From contig CAYJNG010000001.1 in NCBI GenBank assembly GCA_964371505.1, positions 1-64,000 of the forward strand: a stretch of DNA of 64,000 nucleotides, written 5' to 3'. Position numbers and translations under genes: made by a program. This document shows, piece by piece, positions 8,050 through 15,772 of this stretch. The notes beneath the pieces were generated by a model. It ran no database searches, had not been told where the DNA came from, and was given only the letters and a program-made list of their open reading frames with translations. The DNA comes from CAYJAD01 sp964371505 (GTDB lineage Bacteria > Desulfobacterota > Desulfovibrionia > Desulfovibrionales > Desulfovibrionaceae). Within the stretch, counting starts at the first letter, position 1; each line of letters starts with the position of its first letter.

Positions 8050-8970
8050 TTACATCATGGCAGGGCTAGGTTCACCAAGGTTGCTCATGGCTAAGGGCAT
8101 GGCCGGTACCAAGGGTAAGGTCTCTTGTTCTTGGGTGTGACGTTGCGGGGTTGATTTGCTGTCTTGCTTGGTATTGCCATTGGCATTTGGTGTGGAATCT
8201 TGAGAAGGCGCAAACATTTCTGCACTTTCGGCGCCGTAGAGTTCTTGTAAAAACGCAGGGGTTAAAGCCGAAGAGGGGCCGTCATAAACAATTTTACCAT
8301 CTTTTAAAGCCACGGTACGCGGGCAATATTTAATGGCATAATCCACTTGGTGCAGAGTTACCATGACGGTGATGCCGTCTTTTTGGTTAATATCAGCTAA
8401 AATTTGCATAACGCGGCGAGCAGATTCTGGATCTAACGAAGCAATGGGTTCATCTGCAAGGAGTAGCTTGGCTTTTTGTACAAGGGCGCGTGCTATGGCT
8501 GCGCGTTGTTGCTGACCGCCGGAAAGGGTGGATGCACGCTGATGCGCTTTGGAACCAATGCCCACACGCTGTAACGCGTCCATGGCAAGGGTTTTATCTT
8601 CTTCATGGTACAGGCCAAAAAGGGAGCGCCATAAAGGTGTTCTGCCAAGGGCGCCTAGCATAACATTAGTAAAAACACTTAAGCGATCCACAAGGTTGAA
8701 TTGCTGAAAAATCATGCCGATATTCGTGCGAATATGACGAATTTCACGGTTAATGGCGCCGTTGCTTTGAATGGTTTTACCCATGCTGACAATATGCCCG
8801 CCGTTTTTATCACCACACATAAGGCCACTTACGTGACGCAAGAGGGTAGATTTGCCAGAACCGGAAGCGCCGATAAGGGCTACCATTTCCCCTTTTTCAA
8901 TGGTGAGGGAAATATTGTCGCAAGCTTTTGTGCTGCCAAAGGAGCGAGTAAAATTCTGTATGGTAAGCAT
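8050..8970 (-). CDS. phnC: Phosphonate ABC transporter ATP-binding protein
   Basis: ATPase that powers phosphonate import with PhnE. Walker A is GASGSGKSTLL, the signature is LSGGQQQRAAIARAL and Walker B is LLLADEPIASLDP; the family-typical TNIGMIFQQFNLVDRLSV segment contains the Q-loop. The ATG at 8970 is set by a GCGGAGGACATC ribosome binding site; an upstream in-frame extension to 9051 has none. The protein is 306 residues, about 50 longer than usual: after the ABC domain comes a low-complexity tail rich in Gln, Thr, Pro and Asn (from about residue 250), of unknown role. It heads the phnC-phnE-phnM-DUF1045 block and is preceded by candidate Pho-box-like repeats. Confidence 0.95.
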   Translation of the reverse strand: MLTIQNFTRSFGSTKACDNISLTIEKGEMVALIGASGSGKSTLLRHVSGLMCGDKNGGHIVSMGKTIQSNGAINREIRHIRTNIGMIFQQFNLVDRLSVFTNVMLGALGRTPLWRSLFGLYHEEDKTLAMDALQRVGIGSKAHQRASTLSGGQQQRAAIARALVQKAKLLLADEPIASLDPESARRVMQILADINQKDGITVMVTLHQVDYAIKYCPRTVALKDGKIVYDGPSSALTPAFLQELYGAESAEMFAPSQDSTPNANGNTKQDSKSTPQRHTQEQETLPLVPAMPLAMSNLGEPSPAMM

Positions 8971-9104
8971 GATGTCCTCCGCAAAATTGTTATTTAGTGC
9001 GGCGCGGTATGCAGCCCCAAAGTTGGGATTCGTACATTTCAACCACGCCACGGAAACTTTTTAGAGGAAAAATGTGGCTGATAAATAGCCAAGTGGTGTA
9101 TGTT

Positions 9105-9134
9105 TGGTGACGTTTTGTTACATTTTATGTCACA
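9105..9134 (-). promoter_or_regulatory. Candidate PhoB-type operator upstream of phnC
   Basis: Read on the minus strand, three TGTNAC/CGTCAC-type units (TGTGAC, TGTAAC, CGTCAC) follow each other at 12- and 10-base spacing, separated by A-rich stretches, about 135 to 163 bases upstream of phnC. This resembles Pho-box direct repeats. The spacing is not the exact 11 bases, and a CRP/FNR-type inverted repeat is a competing reading. Confidence 0.35.
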
Positions 9135-9270
9135 TGGAGGTGAGACCTTTGTATATTAAGTTTTTTATTAAAGCATAATTGTAAAAAATCCTGTATAAAT
9201 ATCTAGTAAATCAGATTATTGTTTTAGTTCGGTATCAAGGTGTAGATAGTTTTTATCTATGCTTGTATGC

Positions 9271-9348
9271 ACCTGTGCTGGTATTACATAAAATACTGGC
9301 ATCAATTGCATCGATGCCAATTGTATTTTATGTAATACCAGCACAGGT
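9271..9348. repeat. Long hairpin element A with conserved loop
   Basis: A perfect 26-base inverted repeat (9271-9296 pairing with 9323-9348) encloses a 26-base centre. The centre itself folds: TGGCATC and GATGCCA pair around a nine-base apex AATTGCATC, leaving a 3-base bulge, so the full stem is about 33 pairs. There is no open reading frame and no T-run, so it is not a simple terminator. It is homologous to element B at 9394-9475 in the opposite orientation. It lies between phnN and phnC, in the minus-strand transcription path of the phn locus. Confidence 0.85.
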
Positions 9349-9393
9349 TTACTCCTGCATGCTACAAAGATTTCCATGCATAACGCCAATAGA

Positions 9394-9475
9394 GCTACCT
9401 ATGAGGATGCTGCAAAAATGTCATTGGTGTCGATGCAATTGACGCCAGCATTTTTGCAGTATCCTCATAGGTAGC
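9394..9475. repeat. Long hairpin element B with conserved loop
   Basis: A 27-base inverted repeat (9394-9420 with 9449-9475, one mismatch) around a 28-base centre. On the minus strand the centre matches that of element A at 22 of 26 positions and again folds around the apex AATTGCATC. The stems of A and B align at about 17 of 25 positions, and most differences are matched on both arms so that pairing is kept. It lies 45 bases from element A, inverted relative to it. The rest of 8971-9653 is AT-rich and holds no gene. Confidence 0.85.
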
Positions 9476-9598
9476 GCATGTTAAGGAATAGTTGTTTTTT
9501 ACCAAGCTAAGACATAGTCATATCATTGAAAATCAATGGACAAGTGCTTTGCTGTAGGTACAGTGTGTATGCTTTGTTTGCTCAGGGGCATATAACGT

Positions 9599-9638
9599 AA
9601 AAAAGGCGAAGGAAATAAACATTTCCCTCGCCTAAAAA
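9599..9638 (-). terminator. Rho-independent terminator after phnN
   Basis: GGCGAAGGAAAT (9605-9616) pairs with ATTTCCCTCGCC (9621-9632), one wobble, around AAAC. On the minus strand the stem is followed by six T, 16 bases past the phnN stop codon; the other side also carries a short A/T run. It would separate the phnN block from the phnC block. Confidence 0.85.
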
Positions 9639-9653
9639 GTAGGTAAGAAAGTA

Positions 9654-10253
9654 CTACGCAGATTGTATGGTGCGCATCATGGTAATAAAACTTGTAAATT
9701 CCTGTAGTGTGCTGTCTAAAGCATGGGAGTTGTCAATGACAATCATATTGGGCGTGGGGGGTAACTCCATGCGGGCCCTTTGCACACGTTTTTCAATCTC
9801 CTCGGCGCTTTCTCTGCCTCGTGCTTCAAGGCGGGCTTTAAGGGCTTCGGGGTCAACGCGTATAAGCACTGGTATAAGGCTTGGGTAGCGGCTTTGCGCT
9901 TCGGGTAAATATTCGCGCGAGCCATTAACAAGCACCACGGCGCCGCGCACAAGGCCAGCTTCTACTTCTTGGGTAATGCCGTAGTACAGGCCATGGCTTT
10001 GCCAATGCATGACATACTCCCCTTGAGCAAGACGTGCAAGGAACTCTTGCTCGGTGCAAGGCAGATGCTGTTCATCCTGACTGTTGGCAGGTAGGGGGCG
10101 GGTGATGTGTCTTTGCACGATAACAAGGCGGCGTAAATGCGGGGCCTCCTGTGGTATGAGGGCGCGTGCCGCGTGCAAAAGAGTGTCTTTACCAGATCCA
10201 GATGCACCCATAAGGTATATGAGCTTACCGGGAGGGGGAAAATCTTGTAACAT
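9654..10253 (-). CDS. phnN: Ribose 1,5-bisphosphokinase
   Basis: PhnN phosphorylates ribose 1,5-bisphosphate to PRPP, recycling the ribosyl product of C-P lyase. The 199-residue protein is a guanylate-kinase-like P-loop NTPase: Walker A is GASGSGKDTLL, followed by RHITRPLP and a DNSHALD C-terminal element, as in PhnN. The ATG at 10253 is preceded by a rather weak ribosome binding site (TAAGACGG). It lies 239 bases downstream of phnL on the same strand, separated by a stem-loop at 10432-10472, and is followed by a strong terminator. Confidence 0.93.
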   Translation of the reverse strand: MLQDFPPPGKLIYLMGASGSGKDTLLHAARALIPQEAPHLRRLVIVQRHITRPLPANSQDEQHLPCTEQEFLARLAQGEYVMHWQSHGLYYGITQEVEAGLVRGAVVLVNGSREYLPEAQSRYPSLIPVLIRVDPEALKARLEARGRESAEEIEKRVQRARMELPPTPNMIVIDNSHALDSTLQEFTSFITMMRTIQSA

Positions 10254-10431
10254 AAAATGCCACCGTCTTTAGTAAGATGGTTTGTAAACATGGGCATAGT
10301 ACAAAGAATGTTTTTTTTTGTGAAGTAAAAATATGGGAAAAATAGAAGGATTTTTTTAAAATGTTTTTGCTATACATGTGTACTTTTATAAATACCTTGT
10401 TTTATTGTCCACAAATGCACGTCATGAAGAT

Positions 10432-10472
10432 GTGCAGGAGAATCTTTTAGGTGGAAAAGGATTCTCCTGCAC
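10432..10472. repeat. Stem-loop between phnL and phnN
   Basis: GTGCAGGAGAATCTTTT (10432-10448) pairs with 10455-10472 with a single bulged base, around a 6-base loop. It has no T-run on the minus strand. It shares the GGAGAATC(C)TTTT arm with the stem-loop at 929-982. Positioned 20 bases past the phnL stop, it may protect or process the phn messenger. Confidence 0.6.
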
Positions 10473-10492
10473 AAAATGACTTTAAAGATTTA

Positions 10493-11245
10493 TTACTTTG
10501 CAGTCACAGTGGTGCTATGTGTCATAAAGGAATAGGTTCTGTTGGCCACGGCTTCGCGTACTTCATCATCATGAAAAATACCAATGACGGCAGCGCCGCG
10601 GGCTTTTGCTTCTTCAATGAGGGCCACCACCGTTTGCCTATTATGGCTGTCCAGTGAGGCTGTGGGTTCGTCTAAAAGCAACACAGGGTAGGGCCAAATG
10701 AAACCACGGGCAATGTTAACACGTTGCTGCTCACCACCGGAGAAGGTGGCTGGGGCAAGGGGCCAAAGGCGCTGCGGAATGCGTAAACGCTCTAAGAGCT
10801 CCTTAGCTTTTTCATGGGCTTCTGGTAGGGCTATGCCTTTTTCTGTGAGGCGCTCGGCCACAATGTCAAGGCAGGAAACGCGGGGGATAACACGTAAAAA
10901 TTGACTAACATACCCCATGGTGTGGGCCCGAACGTCTAAAATATTACGCGGGGCTGCGTTAGCCATGTCTACAATTTGCCCATGATGGCGCACGTAAATA
11001 TGCCCTTCGGTGGGTTTGTAATTGGCATAAAGGGAGCGCAATAAGGTGGATTTTCCGGAGCCGGAAGGGCCGTGCAAGGCTAGGCACTCTGCGCCGTGGG
11101 CTTCCAATTCCAACTTATCAAAGGCGTCAATGATGGCGCCTTGCTGGGCATGGAGAATAAATTTTTTACTAAGGCCGCGCACTGCCACTTGCACAGAAGG
11201 GGCCATGATGGGCGATGTGGGTATATAATTTTCTGCAAAGCTCAT
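10493..11245 (-). CDS. phnL: C-P lyase subunit PhnL (ABC-type ATPase)
   Basis: PhnL is the ABC-type ATPase needed with PhnG, PhnH and PhnI to transfer the ribosyl-triphosphate of ATP onto the phosphonate. The 250-residue product has Walker A GPSGSGKSTLL, a YVSQFLRVIPRVS Q-loop region typical of PhnL, signature FSGGEQQRVNIARG and Walker B LLLDEPTASLD. The ATG at 11245 is preceded by AAAGGACAT. It follows phnK by 18 bases and closes the phnGHIJKL run. Confidence 0.96.
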   Translation of the reverse strand: MSFAENYIPTSPIMAPSVQVAVRGLSKKFILHAQQGAIIDAFDKLELEAHGAECLALHGPSGSGKSTLLRSLYANYKPTEGHIYVRHHGQIVDMANAAPRNILDVRAHTMGYVSQFLRVIPRVSCLDIVAERLTEKGIALPEAHEKAKELLERLRIPQRLWPLAPATFSGGEQQRVNIARGFIWPYPVLLLDEPTASLDSHNRQTVVALIEEAKARGAAVIGIFHDDEVREAVANRTYSFMTHSTTVTAK

Positions 11246-11263
11246 GGTATGTCCTTTATGTTC

Positions 11264-12061
11264 TTAGCCTTGTAATATGGAAGAAACAAGCAGTTGCGTG
11301 TAAGGATGATGTGGATCGTCCAACACTTGGTCGGTAAGGCCAGCTTCCACCACATGCCCGCGGCGCATGACCACAATTCTGTGAGCCAACAAACGAGCCA
11401 CTGCAAGGTCGTGGGTAACAAGTATGATGGATAAGCCCATATGGCGTACAAGACCGCGTACTAAATCTAGCAAGCGCGCTTGCACGGAAACATCAAGGCC
11501 GCCGGTGGGCTCGTCCATGAACACTAAGCGCGGTGAGGACACAAGGTTACGGGCAATTTGTAAGCGCTGTTGCATGCCGCCGGAATAAGCTGTGGGGGCA
11601 TCGTCTATGCGGTCGGTGGGTATTTCTACACGTTCAAGCCATTCAAGGCCTGCCTCGCGAATATGGCCATAATGGCGGGCGCCGCAAGCCATAAGGCGTT
11701 CGCCAATATTGCCGCCGGCAGAAACGCTCATGCGCAAACCATCGCGTGGGTGCTGATGCACAAAACCCCATTCCGTGCGTAGTAAGCGGCGGCGTACCGA
11801 TTCTGGTAAATTGTGAATATCAAGGCTTTGCCCTTGGTCATTACAATAGGTCACTGTGCCCTGCGTGGGTTGCATGCGACCGGAAATAAGGTTGAGCAAG
11901 GTACTTTTACCAGATCCGGATTCTCCCACAATGGCCAGTACTTCACCAGGCCATAGGTCAAAGGAAATATCTTCACAGCCAAGGCGATCCCCATAAAATT
12001 TGGAAATGCCTTCCACATGTAAAATACTGGTATTTTCTGGGCAATGAGCATTAGTTTGCAT
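11264..12061 (-). CDS. phnK: C-P lyase core-associated ATPase PhnK
   Basis: PhnK is an ABC ATPase that docks on PhnJ in the C-P lyase core complex. The 265-residue product has Walker A GESGSGKSTLL, signature YSGGMQQRLQIARNL and Walker B LVFMDEPTGGLD, with the PhnK-like HQHPRDGLRM segment between. I set the start at ATG 12061, preceded by AAAGGAAGACCATA; the longer in-frame reading from 12160 is inside phnJ. The gene overlaps the 3' end of phnJ by 11 bases, indicating translational coupling. Confidence 0.96.
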   Translation of the reverse strand: MQTNAHCPENTSILHVEGISKFYGDRLGCEDISFDLWPGEVLAIVGESGSGKSTLLNLISGRMQPTQGTVTYCNDQGQSLDIHNLPESVRRRLLRTEWGFVHQHPRDGLRMSVSAGGNIGERLMACGARHYGHIREAGLEWLERVEIPTDRIDDAPTAYSGGMQQRLQIARNLVSSPRLVFMDEPTGGLDVSVQARLLDLVRGLVRHMGLSIILVTHDLAVARLLAHRIVVMRRGHVVEAGLTDQVLDDPHHPYTQLLVSSILQG

Positions 12062-12962
12062 TATGGTCTTCCTTTTGTGCGCTGAACTCTGTATTTTGCG
12101 CAGGCTGGCGCTGTGCGCAATAATCTGTGTCGGAACACACATACATACGCGTGCCGGCATCGTCGGCTATGATTTCATCTAAATAGGTGTCGGTGGCGCC
12201 GCAAATTTCGCAAGGTTTATCCCAATGCTGCACCGTGAAAGGATAGTCTTCAAAATCAAGACTTTTTACATTGGTGTAGGGGGGGATGGCATAAATGCGC
12301 TTCTCACGTCCGGCACCAAAAAGCTGCAGGGCAGGGCTTTGATGCATCTTAGGGTTGTCAAATTTGGGCAAGGGGGAAGGGCTCATCACATACCGATCTT
12401 GCACCATGACAGGGTAGTCATAAGAGGTGGCAATATCGCCGTGCTTGGCAATGTCTTCATACAATTTTACTTGCATAACGCCGTACTCTTCTAAGGCATG
12501 CATGGTGCGTGTTTCGCGCTCGCTAGGTTCCATCCAGCGCAATGGCTCAGGAATGGGCACTTGATATACCATAATTTGCCCTTCTTGCAAAGCCTCTTCG
12601 GGTATGCGGTGACGTGTTTGTATAATGGTGGCTTCGCGTGTGGCGGTAGTAACCTTAACATCAGCTACTTTTTGAAAAAACTCGCGAATGGACACAGCAT
12701 TGGTGGTATCATCACTGCCTTGGTCAATAACCTTAAAAGTATCGTCCTTACCAAGTACGGCGGCGCTTACTTGCATGCCGCCGGTGCCCCAGCCATAAGG
12801 CATGGGCAACTCTCGCCCGCCAAAGGGCACTTGATAGCCGGGAATGGCCACAGCTTTTAGTAAGGTGCGGCGTAGCATGCGCTTGCTTTGCTCATCAAGG
12901 TAGGCAAAGTTATAGGTCACGGCGCTGTTTTCTGGGAGATGTGCTTCTATATTAAAGGGCAT
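12051..12962 (-). CDS. phnJ: Alpha-D-ribose 1-methylphosphonate 5-phosphate C-P lyase
   Basis: PhnJ is the radical SAM enzyme that cleaves the carbon-phosphorus bond, releasing alkane and ribose cyclic phosphate. The 303-residue product keeps the four cysteines with the family spacing Cx2Cx21Cx5C (residues 251, 254, 276, 282), which supply the 4Fe-4S cluster and catalytic thiol. The N-terminal AIPGYQVPFGGRELPMPYGW segment is also characteristic. The start is ATG 12962 (AGGATAACC upstream); upstream in-frame sequence belongs to phnI. It overlaps phnI and phnK by 11 bases each, so the core genes are tightly coupled. Confidence 0.98.
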   Translation of the reverse strand: MPFNIEAHLPENSAVTYNFAYLDEQSKRMLRRTLLKAVAIPGYQVPFGGRELPMPYGWGTGGMQVSAAVLGKDDTFKVIDQGSDDTTNAVSIREFFQKVADVKVTTATREATIIQTRHRIPEEALQEGQIMVYQVPIPEPLRWMEPSERETRTMHALEEYGVMQVKLYEDIAKHGDIATSYDYPVMVQDRYVMSPSPLPKFDNPKMHQSPALQLFGAGREKRIYAIPPYTNVKSLDFEDYPFTVQHWDKPCEICGATDTYLDEIIADDAGTRMYVCSDTDYCAQRQPAQNTEFSAQKEDHNAN

Positions 12963-14097
12963 GGTTATCCTCGCAAAGGGGGCCTTGAGTCTCTTGAGTG
13001 GTGTTTTTTTGTAAAGAGCGTAAAAGCTCAAGTTCGGCTTGGAAGTCCACATAGTGGGGCAGCTTTAAGTGCTGCACGAAACCAGAGGATTCCACATTGT
13101 CGCTATGGTAAAGAACAAACTCCTCGTCTTGAGCCGGCCCCTTAATGGCTTCGCCCAGTTCCACCGAACGTAAGGAGCGATCCACAAGGGCCATACTCAT
13201 GGCTTTGCGTTCGCCTTCGCCAAAAGTAAGGCCATAGCCGCGCGTAAAGCAGGCAGGCTTACCGCCGCCGCCGCTAAATTTATTTACTGTTTCGCATTCG
13301 GTAAGGGTTATTTCACCCACAGTAATGGCAAAGCCCAATTCTTCCGGTGCAAAATTTACTTCCACTTCGCCCATGCGTATTTCCCCTGCAAAGGGGTGGG
13401 TGGAGCCAAAGCCGCGCTGGGTGGAGTAGGCAAGGGCCAAGAGTAAGCCTTCATCGCCACGCGCTAAATTTTGTAGGCGAATGTCGCGCCCTGCAGGCAA
13501 TTGTAAGGCTTCGCGGGTTAGGTCACCAGGTTTGCCTTCGCTGCGCATTTCTTCGGGCAGGAGTCCTTCTTTTTCTAGAAAACTAAGAACCTTGGGGCAG
13601 GAAATAGTCACGTCTTCTGCCAGCTGTGCCATGTCTTGTAGGCTGTATTGCTGGGCTTTTTGCATGGCTACGGGCGCTGCGTCGCCGGCCTTGGAGGCTA
13701 AGCTACTGTCCAAAAGGCGATGGGTGTAGTCAAAAGTGGGGCCCAATAATTGGCCACCGGGTATATCTTTATACGTGGCAGAAATACGTCGGCGAATTTG
13801 CATATTTTCCGTGTCTAGCGCATGGGAGGAGCCAAAACGCGGTAAGGTGGTACGGTAGGCACGCAAGAGGAAAATAGCTTCCATCATGTCGCCACGAGCC
13901 TGTTTAATGGCTAGGGCTGCGCTGGGTCTATCATATAAAGACCCTTCTTGCATGACACGGTCCACAGCAAGGCTTAATTGTTCGTCAATTTGATCAATGC
14001 CCACTTCGGGCACGGCAGTATTGCCACGGCGCTTTTGCGCCAACAATGCGTGGGCATTGCGAATGGCCTCTTCGCCGCCTTTTACAGCCACATACAT
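12952..14097 (-). CDS. phnI: C-P lyase subunit PhnI (nucleosidase-like transferase)
   Basis: PhnI displaces adenine from ATP to form the ribosyl-phosphonate triphosphate, acting with PhnG, PhnH and PhnL. The 381-residue length is canonical. The start MYVAVKGGEEAIRNAH, the central YTHRLLDSSLASK and the later AYSTQRGFGSTHPF and MALVDRSL segments match PhnI. The ATG at 14097 lies 66 bases downstream of phnH; AAAGGGAATAG provides the ribosome binding site. The C-terminus overlaps phnJ by 11 bases. Confidence 0.97.
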   Translation of the reverse strand: MYVAVKGGEEAIRNAHALLAQKRRGNTAVPEVGIDQIDEQLSLAVDRVMQEGSLYDRPSAALAIKQARGDMMEAIFLLRAYRTTLPRFGSSHALDTENMQIRRRISATYKDIPGGQLLGPTFDYTHRLLDSSLASKAGDAAPVAMQKAQQYSLQDMAQLAEDVTISCPKVLSFLEKEGLLPEEMRSEGKPGDLTREALQLPAGRDIRLQNLARGDEGLLLALAYSTQRGFGSTHPFAGEIRMGEVEVNFAPEELGFAITVGEITLTECETVNKFSGGGGKPACFTRGYGLTFGEGERKAMSMALVDRSLRSVELGEAIKGPAQDEEFVLYHSDNVESSGFVQHLKLPHYVDFQAELELLRSLQKNTTQETQGPLCEDNHAL

Positions 14098-14163
14098 ATC
14101 TATTCCCTTTTATTTCTTGGTACGTTAAGTGTTATTTTTTACAATGCAAGCAGCGCGCAAGCC

Positions 14164-14904
14164 TTAGGCTTTGCTCACGCTAACAGAGCGCGGTAGGGCC
14201 ATGATTTGTACGCCATTTTCTGTGGCATCCACAAAAATAATGTCCACACCCATGGGGTAACTGGCAGCATTTTGCGCCACATCATCCCAAAACCACAGGG
14301 GTAATGCCTCTTTGCTTTGGGCTGTGAGCGGCAGAGCCAATGGGCTTTGCCATGGAGCAATGCCAGGGCCTGTGGCGCGTAAGGCGCTGGGCGCATTTAA
14401 AGCAGAATTATTATTGCCAAGGGGGCACGTGATAATAAGGGTGGTGGAGCGGTCTGGATAGGCGAGGCTCCCTTGATTAAAAGAGCTTAGACGCGGCATA
14501 TCCAAAGCATTTCCTATGAAAGCAAAGACGCTTTCTTGCGTATCTTCCATTTCTGCCACGGGGCAGGCGCAGTGAAAGCGCATATATTGCATAAGGGCTT
14601 CGCTGCGTAGGCTTTGGTCAAACCATACGGTAGTGTCTGCATCACAGAGGGTGCGTGCAAGGGCCAGTAGGCCGCCCATGCGCTTGGAGGCCTCGGCAGA
14701 GTCTGTGTTTATATTGCTGGGTAATGAGGGAACGTGCGGTAAGGGCACAATACTACCCGGACGCGACATGGCATCAAGCACAGCGCGAAAGGTTTTTTGT
14801 GCGGCGTTTACGGCATCGTCAAAGGCGTCATCAAAGCTATCGCTGATAACAGTGGCAAAAACATGGTCTATTTTTTCGCGGGTTAGGGTATTGGCAGCAC
14901 TCAT
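14164..14904 (-). CDS. phnH: C-P lyase subunit PhnH
   Basis: PhnH is a structural subunit of the C-P lyase core, a catalytically inactive PLP-transferase-fold homologue. The 246-residue product shows the family-typical FRAVLDAMSRPGSI near the N-terminus, WFDQSL in the middle and GVDIIFVD close to the end. The start ATG at 14904 overlaps the phnG stop codon as ATGA, with GAGGAGAAGACGC upstream; the longer reading to 14982 lies in phnG. Position between phnG and phnI is canonical. Confidence 0.96.
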   Translation of the reverse strand: MSAANTLTREKIDHVFATVISDSFDDAFDDAVNAAQKTFRAVLDAMSRPGSIVPLPHVPSLPSNINTDSAEASKRMGGLLALARTLCDADTTVWFDQSLRSEALMQYMRFHCACPVAEMEDTQESVFAFIGNALDMPRLSSFNQGSLAYPDRSTTLIITCPLGNNNSALNAPSALRATGPGIAPWQSPLALPLTAQSKEALPLWFWDDVAQNAASYPMGVDIIFVDATENGVQIMALPRSVSVSKA

Positions 14905-15383
14905 GCGTCTTCTCCTCGTACCATGGTGAAAAAGTCCACCTTGGTGTTGGCGGTTTGTGCGGCTACGTGCTTTCTTTGGCACTCAAAAGTGCTGAGTAAG
15001 GGCGTAACCAGCGTTTTTTCCAAGTTTTCTGCGTAAACACTGTCCTGCATGAGCGCATCCAAAAGCGCCGCCATAATGGCATGCTTGGGATTGTTGCCCA
15101 TGATGTAAGCATGGCCTTCGTGATTATTAAGGGACACAGCGCAGCGCGTTACCAGCATTTCGCCAAGGTTAAAGCGCTGCCCGCTGTTACCGGCCTTTCC
15201 TTCCAGCATAATCATGCCGGCTTCGGGTTTGCGTAATACGGTATATGTGGGCGCCGGCTCGCATTGCTGCAAAGCGGCTTCTAAAACATGCTCTTGCCCC
15301 AAGGCAAAGGCGCGCATCCAGCGCTGTCTTGCGGGCGTCCTTTCAAGTGCAATGGTGTGATGCGTTTGAGGGCTCAATGACAT
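14901..15383 (-). CDS. phnG: C-P lyase subunit PhnG
   Basis: PhnG is a small core subunit of the carbon-phosphorus lyase complex. The 160-residue protein contains the recognisable PARQRWMRAFA segment, PEAGMIMLEGKAGNSG and FNLGEMLVTRCAV, with a GHAYIMGNNPKHA stretch, as in PhnG. It is the first gene of the phnGHIJKL run; AAGGAGAAGCT precedes the ATG at 15383. About 120 bases upstream are Pho-box-like repeats. No phnF-type GntR regulator is encoded next to it. Confidence 0.96.
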   Translation of the reverse strand: MSLSPQTHHTIALERTPARQRWMRAFALGQEHVLEAALQQCEPAPTYTVLRKPEAGMIMLEGKAGNSGQRFNLGEMLVTRCAVSLNNHEGHAYIMGNNPKHAIMAALLDALMQDSVYAENLEKTLVTPLLSTFECQRKHVAAQTANTKVDFFTMVRGEDA

Positions 15384-15467
15384 AGCTTCTCCTTAAATTC
15401 GGAAAAAATCCGCGCGGGCAGGCTTTTTATTTCCCTGCGTGCCGCTTTCACGTTATTGGCTTTTTAT

Positions 15468-15518
15468 GTGACAACCGTATGCCATATAAAAAAAGATGTT
15501 GTGACAGTGGGGTCAATG
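15468..15518 (-). promoter_or_regulatory. Candidate PhoB-type operator upstream of phnG
   Basis: On the minus strand CATTGAC and CTGTCAC lie exactly 11 bases apart (15512-15518 and 15501-15507), and TTGTCAC (15468-15474) lies a further 33 bases on. CTGTCAC matches the Pho-box half-site of other proteobacteria. The rest of 15384-15772 is AT-rich intergenic sequence shared with the divergent gene at 15773; I see no gene in it. Confidence 0.4.
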
Positions 15519-15772
15519 TTAAAAATGCACTATTTCAGCTTGTTATGTATTATATATGCTTGTTGTTAGGTGTATTGTTAAGAAAAAATGTTTTTTGTGA
15601 CAATTTGGCGAAAAGAGGAGGGCAAGTATGCTTTTTTACGTACAATGGGGGCGCGGTGTTATAATTTCTTGCTGTGTGAAAGGAAAAAATATATCACTTA
15701 CACAGCCCTTACACGGGGTGCTATGTAGGAGCAATGTTTAGTTGTAATAGTGTTTTTAAGTGAGATGCTTAT

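Noticed and set aside
9297..9322. Sigma-54 promoter in the hairpin loop (TGGCAT...TTGCAT)
   Set aside because: The GG-to-GC spacing is 8 rather than 10 bases and the sequence is better explained by the conserved hairpin centre.
9271..9475. CRISPR array or invertible promoter for the hairpin pair
   Set aside because: Only two copies in opposite orientation, each palindromic; no regular spacers, no recombinase gene nearby, and the repeats do not flank a promoter-sized segment.
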